From Bradyrhizobium oligotrophicum S58 (GTDB lineage: Bacteria > Pseudomonadota > Alphaproteobacteria > Rhizobiales > Xanthobacteraceae): a stretch of 64,000 bases of DNA. A program made the position numbers and the translations under genes. The DNA lies in assembly GCF_000344805.1 (NCBI RefSeq), contig NC_020453.1, forward strand, positions 3,443,001-3,507,000. Reading direction: 5' to 3'. The notes beneath the pieces were generated by a model. The model did no database searches. It worked only from the letters and a program-made list of their open reading frames with translations, and was not told where the DNA came from. Shown in pieces: positions 26,822-33,388 of the stretch; positions within the stretch are counted from its first letter, which is position 1, and the number at the start of each line of letters is the position of its first letter.

Positions 26822-27202
26822 GCCGGCCGGTCTTGAGAGGCGTGAGGAGCCCCAATACTACGACGCACGATCGCTTCGTGTCATGCCGCACAAACTGCCC
26901 GTCGGGCAGATTTCACTTTACGAATATCAGAAATCATGCTTTATTGCACGCATCCCGCCTCACTCGAAGGGGCGTTGCGCGCGATCGTCACGACACGGGA
27001 GGCGGGAGGCGGTGGCCGCGAGAGATCGCAGCGTCCTCTTGCGAGGGCGCGGACGAACGATCGCTTGCGGACGGTCAAGTCGCGTGGTCCTGGCCTCCCG
27101 AAGCTGAGGTCAAGTTCGCGCTGGTGCTGATGCATCACGTGGATGACGGTGGCCAACAAGCCCGGCGCACCGGGGAGATCGCGAAGCAGCCGTAAACCCA
27201 TC

Positions 27203-27308
27203 GCGCAGGGAAGGCCGGGTGTTTCCGGCTGCACCTGTGGTACCTGCCGCCTGCATTTTTTTCGCAGGCGGGCCGCAGGCGTCAGCCGACGCCTGGCCTT
27301 CCCTGCGC
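27203..27308. repeat. Inverted repeat with 14-bp perfect arms
   Basis: GCGCAGGGAAGGCC at 27203-27216 is perfectly complementary to 27295-27308. The 78-base interior contains its own small inverted repeats (CCTGCCGCCTGC, then GCAGGCGGGC). It looks like a structured dispersed element; no second copy is in this window. Confidence 0.6.
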
Positions 27309-27420
27309 CCTCCGATTTGATGAGGGTGAACGAGACGAGCATGACCCGGGCAGAAGTTGTCGCGGGATCGCGATCGTGTGACTTGGGCGCGTGCGAGAGA
27401 TGCCGACCACCCACTCGGAT

Positions 27421-27523
27421 GTCATCGCCCGGCTTGACCGGGCGATCCAGTACGCCGCGGCGTCTCGGTTCAATCGCTACGGTCTCTGGAATACTGGATC
27501 GCCCGGTCAAGCCGGGCGATGAC
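27421..27523. repeat. Palindromic intergenic repeat, family D
   Basis: Arms of about 32 bp: GTCATCGCCCGGCTTGACCG continuing to CCAGTA, and the complementary right arm ending GCCGGGCGATGAC, around a ~40-base centre. A related element lies at 30393-30476. Confidence 0.85.
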
Positions 27524-27675
27524 AGCAGGGCGCTATCGCGTGCAACGTTGAACGATGTGGCTACATTGCAGGTCATCTCCACCCCACGGAATATTTTCAT
27601 CGCTTGCCAAGCCTCCTGCAACGGTCCAAAAAATCTCCAACACCTGGGACGAAACGACGACAAGCGGAGACGGAA

Positions 27676-28824
27676 TTGACCATCAAGGGCAAGGCCTACA
27701 TTGCCGGGATCTATGAGCATCCGACCCGGCATGCACCCGACAAATCGACCGCGCAGTTGCATGCCGAGGTCGCGAAGGGTGCGCTGGAGGATGCCGGACT
27801 GAGCGCGAAAGACGTCGATGGCTATTTCTGCGCCGGCGATGCGCCGGGTGGGGCGTGGCCGATGGTCGACTATCTCGGCCTCAAGGTGCGCCACATCGAT
27901 TCCACCGAGACCGGCGGCTGCTCCTATCTCATCCATGTCGGCCACGCGGCCGAGGCAATCGCCGCGGGCAAATGCTCGATTGCGCTGATCACCCTGGCCG
28001 GCAAGCCGCGCACCGGCCCGATGCCGCCGCGCGCCGCCGGCGCCGAGGCCGATTTCGAGATGGCCTATGGCGCCACCACGCACAACGCCTACGGCATGTG
28101 CGCGATGCGCCACATGCACGATTACGGCACCACGTCGGAGCAACTCGCCTGGATCAAAGTCGCGGCCTCGCATCACGCGCAGTACAATCCGCACGCGATG
28201 CTGAAGGAGGTCGTCACGGTCGAAGACGTCATCAACTCGCCGATGATCTCCGATCCCTTGCATCGCATGGATTGCTGTGTCGTCACCGACGGCGGCGGCG
28301 CGCTGATCGTGACGACGCCGGAGATTGCCAAGAGCCTGAAGAAGCCGTTGGTGCGGCTGATCGGTCATGGCGAGGCGATGAAGGGGCCGCGCGGCGGCAA
28401 GGATCTCGATCTCACCTATTCCGCCGGCGTGTGGTCGGGCCCGCGCGCCTTCGAAGAAGCGGGGATCACGCCCAAGGATATCAAATACGCCTCGATCTAT
28501 GACAGCTTCACCATCACGGTGTTGATGCAGCTCGAGGACCTCGGCTTCTGCAGGAAAGGCGAGGGCGGCAAGTTCGTCGCCGACGGCAATCTCATCTCCG
28601 GCGTCGGCAAGCTGCCGTTCAACACCGATGGCGGCGGACTCTGCAGCAACCATCCGGTCAACCGCGGCGGCATGACCAAGGTGATCGAGGCCGTGCGCCA
28701 GCTGCGCGGGCAGGCCCATCCCAAGGTGCAGGTGCCAAACTGCGATCTCGCCATCGCCCATGGTACCGGCGGACTACTCGGCGTGCGCCACGCCGCCTCG
28801 ACCTGCATTCTGGAGCGCGTGTGA
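27676..28824 (+). CDS. Thiolase-family acetyl-CoA acetyltransferase-like protein
   Basis: A 382-residue thiolase of the SCP-x/Ltp2-like branch. TTG 27676 is chosen because GGAG lies 6 bases upstream and the protein then opens with the usual TIKGKAYIAGIYEH. Cys82 in TGGCSYL is at the nucleophile position; C-terminal motifs include NTDGGGLCSNHPVN and AHGTGG. The gene overlaps the following DUF35 gene by one base (TGATG). Such thiolase-DUF35 pairs form complexes acting on acyl-CoA intermediates of sterol or branched-chain degradation. Thiolysis versus retro-aldol activity cannot be decided. Confidence 0.88.
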   Translation: MTIKGKAYIAGIYEHPTRHAPDKSTAQLHAEVAKGALEDAGLSAKDVDGYFCAGDAPGGAWPMVDYLGLKVRHIDSTETGGCSYLIHVGHAAEAIAAGKCSIALITLAGKPRTGPMPPRAAGAEADFEMAYGATTHNAYGMCAMRHMHDYGTTSEQLAWIKVAASHHAQYNPHAMLKEVVTVEDVINSPMISDPLHRMDCCVVTDGGGALIVTTPEIAKSLKKPLVRLIGHGEAMKGPRGGKDLDLTYSAGVWSGPRAFEEAGITPKDIKYASIYDSFTITVLMQLEDLGFCRKGEGGKFVADGNLISGVGKLPFNTDGGGLCSNHPVNRGGMTKVIEAVRQLRGQAHPKVQVPNCDLAIAHGTGGLLGVRHAASTCILERV

Positions 28825-29213
28825 TGTCTGAACCGAAGAAGCTGCCGGCCCCCGTCACCAATCCCGAGACCAAGGCGTTCTGGGATGCCGCCACGGAAGG
28901 CAGGTTCATGATCAAGCGCTGCACGGCGTGCGGCGAGGCGCATTACTTCCCGCGCTCGATCTGCCCGTTCTGCTTCTCCGACCAGACGGTGTGGGAGCAG
29001 AGCGCGGGCGAGGGCGAGATCTACACGTTCTCGATCATGCGGAAGTCGCCGACCGGGCCTTATGCGATCGGCTACGTGACCTTGAAGGAGGGCCCGTCGC
29101 TGCAGACCAATTTCGTCGATTGCGACTTCGACGCGTTGAAGATCGGCCAGAAGGTGAAGGTGGTGTTCAAGCCGACGGACGGCGCGCCACTGCCGTTCTT
29201 CACGCCGGTGTAG
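28824..29213 (+). CDS. Zn-ribbon/OB-fold DUF35 (ChsH2-like) protein
   Basis: A 129-residue partner protein. The N-terminal rubredoxin-like zinc ribbon has CTAC and CPFC (Cys pairs near residues 33-36 and 48-51). The OB-fold follows (GEIYTFSIMRKSPTGPYAIG, ending KVKVVFKPTDG). DUF35 proteins bind SCP-x-like thiolases or MaoC-type hydratases and shape their acyl-CoA sites. ATG 28824 overlaps the thiolase stop codon, so translation is coupled. Confidence 0.92.
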   Translation: MSEPKKLPAPVTNPETKAFWDAATEGRFMIKRCTACGEAHYFPRSICPFCFSDQTVWEQSAGEGEIYTFSIMRKSPTGPYAIGYVTLKEGPSLQTNFVDCDFDALKIGQKVKVVFKPTDGAPLPFFTPV

Positions 29214-29237
29214 TTGGGCACAAATGCTGTCACCGCG

Positions 29238-29352
29238 CGTCATTGCGAGGAGCGAAGCGACGAAGCAATCCGGAGTGTCTTGCGAGGCCCTGGATTGCTT
29301 CCGCCGTCGCCCTTCGGGCTATGGCGGACAAGTCGCTTCGCTCGCAATGACG
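29238..29352. repeat. Palindromic intergenic repeat, family A with insertion
   Basis: The left arm CGTCATTGCGAGGAGCGAAG and the right end CGCTTCGCTCGCAATGACG are intact, but about 35 extra bases interrupt the right arm after GGATTGCTTC. Longest family A copy in the window. Confidence 0.8.
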
Positions 29353-29389
29353 ATTGGAGATCGAGCTGTGTGCCCAACGACGAGTGCGC

Positions 29390-29472
29390 AGGGTGGGCAA
29401 AGGCGCGGAGAGCCGTGCCCACCGTGGTCGTTGCGAGAAAAATGGTGGGCACGCTTCGCTTTGCCCACCCTA
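29390..29472. repeat. Palindromic intergenic repeat, family C (complete)
   Basis: AGGGTGGGCAAAGGCGC at the left and GCTTTGCCCACCCT at the right are complementary; internal GCCGTGCCCACC and GGTGGGCACGC add a second stem. A half copy lies at 23774-23810. It ends 26 bases before the MaoC-type gene. Confidence 0.8.
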
Positions 29473-29498
29473 CAAGGAATGAGTTCTAGGGAGGCGAC

Positions 29499-30359
29499 AT
29501 GCCGATCAACTACGATGAGCTGATGGCGATGAAGGCGATCGGGCAGCCCTATGGCTATGGCGATCGCGAGGTGATGCTGTATGCCTACGGCATCGGCATG
29601 GGCGCCGATCCGATGGACGAAAGAGAGCTCGCCTTCGTCAACGAGGCCACCGCCGAGCCGCGGCCGCTGAAGGTGGTGCCGACCTTCGCGTCCGTCGCCG
29701 CATGGGGCGCGGGTCCCGGCGACATGAAGCTCAACCGCGTGCTTGTCGTCGACGGCGAGCGCGACATCACCTTTCACAAGCCGCTGGCGACCGCGGCGAA
29801 GATCACCGCCGACTCCTCCGTGCTCGCGGTGTCCGACAAGGGCAAGGACAAGGGCGCCGTGATCCGGCATCAGACGGTCCTGCGCGACGAGGGCGGTGCG
29901 CCGCTCGCGACGCTCGTTGCCTCGCGCTTCGCCCGCGGGGACGGTGGCTTCGGCGGTCTATCCGGCGGCATTCCCGAGCCGCATCCGGTGCCGTCGCGCG
30001 CGCCCGACCGCAGCGTCGATATTTCCTCGCGGCCGGACCAGGCGCTGATCTACCGCCTGTGCGGCGACCGCAATCCGTTGCACTCGGACCCCGAATTCGC
30101 GCGCCGCGCCGGTTTTCCGCGGCCGATCCTTCACGGCATGTGCACCTACGGCCTCACCTGCCGCGCCGTGCTGCAGACCTATGCCGACTACGATGCGTCA
30201 GCCTTCCGCCAGCACGCCGCACGATTCTCCTCGCCGGTGTTTCCCGGCGAGACCGTGACGGTCGATCTGTGGAAGGACGGCGATGTGATCTCGTTCGAGG
30301 CGCGCGTGAAGTCGCGCAACGTCACCGTGATCAAGAATGGCAAGACGGTGCTGGGTTGA
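29499..30359 (+). CDS. MaoC-family enoyl-CoA hydratase (double hot-dog)
   Basis: A 286-residue 2-enoyl-CoA hydratase of the MaoC type. The N-terminal half is a degenerate hot-dog domain. The C-terminal half carries the hydratase-2 signature YRLCGDRNPLHSDPEFARRA, with catalytic Asp and His (GDRNPLH), followed by PRPILHGMCTYG. This is the size and order of peroxisomal-type hydratase 2. Neighbours (thiolase, DUF35, SDR) support a place in acyl-CoA degradation. Start ATG 29499 has AGGGAGG close upstream. Confidence 0.92.
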   Translation: MPINYDELMAMKAIGQPYGYGDREVMLYAYGIGMGADPMDERELAFVNEATAEPRPLKVVPTFASVAAWGAGPGDMKLNRVLVVDGERDITFHKPLATAAKITADSSVLAVSDKGKDKGAVIRHQTVLRDEGGAPLATLVASRFARGDGGFGGLSGGIPEPHPVPSRAPDRSVDISSRPDQALIYRLCGDRNPLHSDPEFARRAGFPRPILHGMCTYGLTCRAVLQTYADYDASAFRQHAARFSSPVFPGETVTVDLWKDGDVISFEARVKSRNVTVIKNGKTVLG

Positions 30360-30392
30360 TGTTTGCTGTGTGGGGCACACCTGTTTGTTGTT

Positions 30393-30476
30393 GTCATGCC
30401 CGGGCTTGACCCGGGCATCCACGCGGGTGCCTCAAAAGGAAAGACGTGGATGGCCGGGACAAGCCCGGCCATGATG
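30393..30476. repeat. Palindromic intergenic repeat, family D (variant)
   Basis: GTCATGCCCGGGCTTGACCC and GGGACAAGCCCGGCCATGAT form the outer arms with CATCCACG/CGTGGATG inside. Related to 27421-27523. Between the MaoC-type and SDR genes. Confidence 0.8.
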
Positions 30477-30507
30477 GAGAAAGACAAACAACACCGCGGA
30501 GGGACCT

Positions 30508-31386
30508 ATGGGACTGCTCGACGGCAAGGTGGCGCTGATCACGGGCGCGGGCGGTGGGCTCGGTGAGGCCTATGCAAAATTGTTCGCGCGCGAGGGCGCG
30601 GCGGTCGTGGTCAACGATCGCGGCGGCCCGCGCGACGGCTCCGGCTCCGACCTGTCGATGGCCGAGCAGGTGGTTGCGGCGATCACTGCCGAGGGCGGCC
30701 GCGCAGTCGCCAACGCCGCCGACATCTCGACCATGGCCGGCGGGCAGTCGGTGTTCGCCGACGCCATCCGCCATTTCGGCCGCGCCGACATCCTGGTCAA
30801 CAATGCCGGCATCCTGCGCGACCAGACCTTTGCCAAATCTAATGAGGCCGATTGGGACAAGGTCATCCAGGTCCACCTCAAGGGCACCTTCTGCTGCACC
30901 TTGCCGGTGTTCCGCTGGATGCGCGAGAACGGCGGCGGCGTCATCGTCAACACCTCGTCGACTTCGGGCCTGATCGGCAATTTCGGCCAGTCCAATTACG
31001 GCGCGGCCAAGGGTGGTATCTGGGGCCTGTCCAACGTGCTGGCGATCGAGGGCAGCAAGTACAACATCCGGGTGTGGACCCTGGCGCCGGGCGCGCTGAC
31101 CCGGATGACTGCGGACCTGCCGCGCTACAAGGAGAATCCGGGTGCGGCGCTGACGCCCGAGGGCATCGCGCCGGCCGTGCTCTACATGGTCAGCGACCTC
31201 TCGGGTGACCAGACCGGCAAGGTGCTCGGCGTCTCCGGGGCGCGCGGCGTGCGGGAGATGCGCATGATGGAGATGGAGGGCTGGAAGCCGCCATCGTCGG
31301 CCTGGAGGCCTGAGGACATCGCCGCCCATGCAGGGGAGATATTCTTTTCGGAGGCCGACATAACGAAGTCCGCGCGGCGGTTTTGA
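30508..31386 (+). CDS. Short-chain dehydrogenase (3-hydroxyacyl-CoA dehydrogenase-like)
   Basis: A 292-residue SDR. The nucleotide-binding motif TGAGGGLG starts at residue 12; VNDRGGPRDGSGSD after the second strand is the pattern of peroxisomal multifunctional-enzyme-type hydroxyacyl-CoA dehydrogenases; NNAG at 98-101. The catalytic set is Ser151 region, Tyr164 and Lys168 (SNYGAAKGG). Together with the MaoC-type hydratase upstream it matches the two activities fused in MFE-2, here as separate genes. GGAGG lies about 6 bases before ATG 30508. Confidence 0.92.
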   Translation: MGLLDGKVALITGAGGGLGEAYAKLFAREGAAVVVNDRGGPRDGSGSDLSMAEQVVAAITAEGGRAVANAADISTMAGGQSVFADAIRHFGRADILVNNAGILRDQTFAKSNEADWDKVIQVHLKGTFCCTLPVFRWMRENGGGVIVNTSSTSGLIGNFGQSNYGAAKGGIWGLSNVLAIEGSKYNIRVWTLAPGALTRMTADLPRYKENPGAALTPEGIAPAVLYMVSDLSGDQTGKVLGVSGARGVREMRMMEMEGWKPPSSAWRPEDIAAHAGEIFFSEADITKSARRF

Positions 31387-31398
31387 TGTATTGAGGTT

Positions 31399-31494
31399 GT
31401 CATTCCGGGGCGCGGCGACGTCGCAAGCCCGGAATCCATAACCACCATCGTGAGTATGGATTCCGGGTTCGCCCTGCGGGCGCTCTGGAATGAC
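31399..31494. repeat. Palindromic intergenic repeat, family E
   Basis: GTCATTCCGGGGCGC at the left, CGCTCTGGAATGAC at the right, and an inner perfect stem CCCGGAATCCATA with TATGGATTCCGGG. Single copy in the window. Confidence 0.8.
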
Positions 31495-31515
31495 GGAGCA
31501 AGTGGAGATAGAACG

Positions 31516-32469
31516 ATGAAACTCACCGCCGCTGCCAAGGGCACCTTCGCGATTGCGCCGACCCCGTTCCATGATGACGGCCGCATCGACGAGGCCTCGA
31601 TCGACCGGCTGGTCGATTTCTATGCCGAGGCCGGCTGCGACGGCATCACCGTGCTGGGCATCATGGGCGAGGCGCCGAAGCTGGACGCCGCTGAATCCGA
31701 GCAGGTCGCGGTGCGCTTTGCCAAGCGCGCCAAGAACCTGCAGATCATCGTCGGCGTGTCCGCGCCGGGTTTTGCGACCATGCGCTCGCTGGCGCTGAAG
31801 TCGATGGATGCCGGCGCTGCCGGCGTGATGATCGCGCCGCCGCCGAGCCTGCGCACCGATGATCAGATCACCGGCTATTTCAAGCAGGCCCAGGAGGCGA
31901 TCGGCACTGATATTCCGTGGGTGCTGCAGGATTATCCGCTGACGCTGAGCGTCCAGTTCACGCCAGCGGTGATCCGCAAGATCGTCATGGACAGCCCGTC
32001 CTGCGTGATGCTGAAGCACGAGGATTGGCCGGGCCTCGAGAAGATCTCAGGCTTGCGCGGCTTCCAGAAGGACGGCTCGCTGCGGCCTTTGTCGATCCTG
32101 TGCGGCAATGGCGGCCTGTTCCTCGACTTCGAGATGGAACGCGGCGCCGACGGCGCCATGACCGGTTACGCCTTCCCGGAAATGCTGGTCGACGTCGTCA
32201 AGCTGTCGCAGGCCGGCAAGCGCGACGCCGCCCATGATCTGTTCGACGCGCATCTGCCGCTGGTGCGTTACGAGCAGCAGCCGGGGGCAGGGCTCGCCGT
32301 GCGCAAATACGTGCTGCAGAAGCGCGGCGCGATCGCCTCCAGCGCACAACGCAAGCCGGCCTCCGGCATCAGCGGGGCCGCAAAGGCAGAAGTCGACTAT
32401 TTGCTGTCGCGCGTGGCGCGCTACGACGCTCGCGCCAATCTGCAACCTCGTGCGACCGCCGCGGAGTGA
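31516..32469 (+). CDS. Dihydrodipicolinate synthase-family aldolase
   Basis: A 317-residue TIM-barrel class I aldolase of the DHDPS/N-acetylneuraminate-lyase family. Lys167 (VMLKHED) is the Schiff-base lysine and Tyr140 (LQDYPLT) the catalytic tyrosine. The loop GIMGEAPKL replaces the usual G-T-T-GE, so the substrate is probably not that of true DapA. ATG 31516 opens with a typical KGTFAIAPTPFHDDG. The stop codon is two bases before the NUDIX start, indicating one transcript. Confidence 0.88.
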   Translation: MKLTAAAKGTFAIAPTPFHDDGRIDEASIDRLVDFYAEAGCDGITVLGIMGEAPKLDAAESEQVAVRFAKRAKNLQIIVGVSAPGFATMRSLALKSMDAGAAGVMIAPPPSLRTDDQITGYFKQAQEAIGTDIPWVLQDYPLTLSVQFTPAVIRKIVMDSPSCVMLKHEDWPGLEKISGLRGFQKDGSLRPLSILCGNGGLFLDFEMERGADGAMTGYAFPEMLVDVVKLSQAGKRDAAHDLFDAHLPLVRYEQQPGAGLAVRKYVLQKRGAIASSAQRKPASGISGAAKAEVDYLLSRVARYDARANLQPRATAAE

Positions 32470-32471
32470 CC

Positions 32472-33275
32472 ATGGCTGACGCTGCCGCCGTCCGTCCCGC
32501 TTCGACCGTGCTGCTGCTGCGCGATAGCGCAACCGCACGCGAGATCGAGGTGTTCATGATGGTGCGTCACCATCAGATCGAGTTCAACTCGGGCGCCCTG
32601 GTATTTCCGGGTGGCAGCGTCGACAAAGGCGATCAGGAGATCGCCGGCAAGCCGGAGCTCTACGCCGGCGACGAAGGGCTCGCGGCCGAGGCGCTCGGCT
32701 TTCGCATCGCCGGGGTGCGTGAGACGTTCGAGGAGAGCGGCATCCTGCTGGCGCGGCCGCGCCGCTCGGAGACGCTGATCGATGCTGCCGCTGCGCGCGA
32801 GATCGAGGCGGCGCATCGCCTCGCGCTGTGCGAGGGCAAGGTCAGCTTCCTCGAGGTCCTCGAGGCACATGGCCTGGTGCTGGCGCTCGATACGCTGGTG
32901 GCCTATGCGCATTGGATCACGCCCGAGGGCATGCCGAAGCGCTTCGACACCTGGTTCTTTCTGGCGGCGGCCCCGCCGGACCAGCTCGGTGCCCATGATG
33001 GCCGGGAATCGACCGACTCCGTCTGGGTCTCGCCGCGCGAGGCGCTGGCCGGCGGAGAGGACGGCCGTTTCAAGCTGCCGTTCCCGACCACCCGTAACCT
33101 GATCCGCCTAGGCAAGCAGCCGGCGGTGGCAGACGCCCTGGCGGGAGCGCGGGGCATGGACATCGTGACGGTGATGCCGGTCATGACCAAGACCGCCGAC
33201 GGCGGCCGTCAGCTGCGCATTCCGCGCGAGGCGGGCTATGATGGGGAGGTGTTCGAGTTTGGTGCTGCAGGTTAA
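32472..33275 (+). CDS. NUDIX hydrolase
   Basis: A 267-residue protein with the NUDIX signature: FPGGSVDKGD before it and GVRETFEESGIL (residues 81-92), where the Glu residues bind Mg2+. Length and the extra helical region after the box (EAHGLVLALDTLVAYAHW) resemble the NUDT7/NUDT19-like CoA diphosphatase group. That would fit a neighbourhood of acyl-CoA enzymes, but is inference. A GTG at 32466 would overlap the upstream stop; ATG 32472 is preferred. Confidence 0.88.
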   Translation: MADAAAVRPASTVLLLRDSATAREIEVFMMVRHHQIEFNSGALVFPGGSVDKGDQEIAGKPELYAGDEGLAAEALGFRIAGVRETFEESGILLARPRRSETLIDAAAAREIEAAHRLALCEGKVSFLEVLEAHGLVLALDTLVAYAHWITPEGMPKRFDTWFFLAAAPPDQLGAHDGRESTDSVWVSPREALAGGEDGRFKLPFPTTRNLIRLGKQPAVADALAGARGMDIVTVMPVMTKTADGGRQLRIPREAGYDGEVFEFGAAG

Positions 33276-33322
33276 CCGCACAGACCATTTTTCGTCCGGC
33301 GGATGATGCGCGGACGGTATTT

Positions 33323-33337
33323 GTTCGCTATTTGTTC
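33323..33337 (+). promoter_or_regulatory. LexA (SOS) box GTTC-N7-GTTC
   Basis: GTTC at 33323-33326 and GTTC at 33334-33337 with exactly seven bases between, inside a longer 9-mer direct repeat (TATTTGTTC at 33318 and 33329). This is the established LexA recognition pattern of alphaproteobacteria. It lies about 52 bases before the start of the large PAS kinase, with a TATATAGT stretch (33359-33366) downstream that could be a -10 region. Confidence 0.7.
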
Positions 33338-33388
33338 ATTTGGCCGCGCGACGGCTCGTATATAGTGCGGTTCCGACCATCGGATCCC

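Larger units (their letters stand above)
26822..27675. other. Long intergenic stretch with palindromic elements
   Basis: About 850 bases without a convincing gene. It holds two palindromic elements (27203-27308 and 27421-27523, listed separately). The rest, 26822-27200, has frames on both strands but with shadow-like composition. It contains the promoter of the thiolase gene. Confidence 0.5.

Noticed and set aside
27143-27679. Rightward 178-codon frame before the thiolase gene
   Set aside because: Made of translated palindromic repeats; no protein features.
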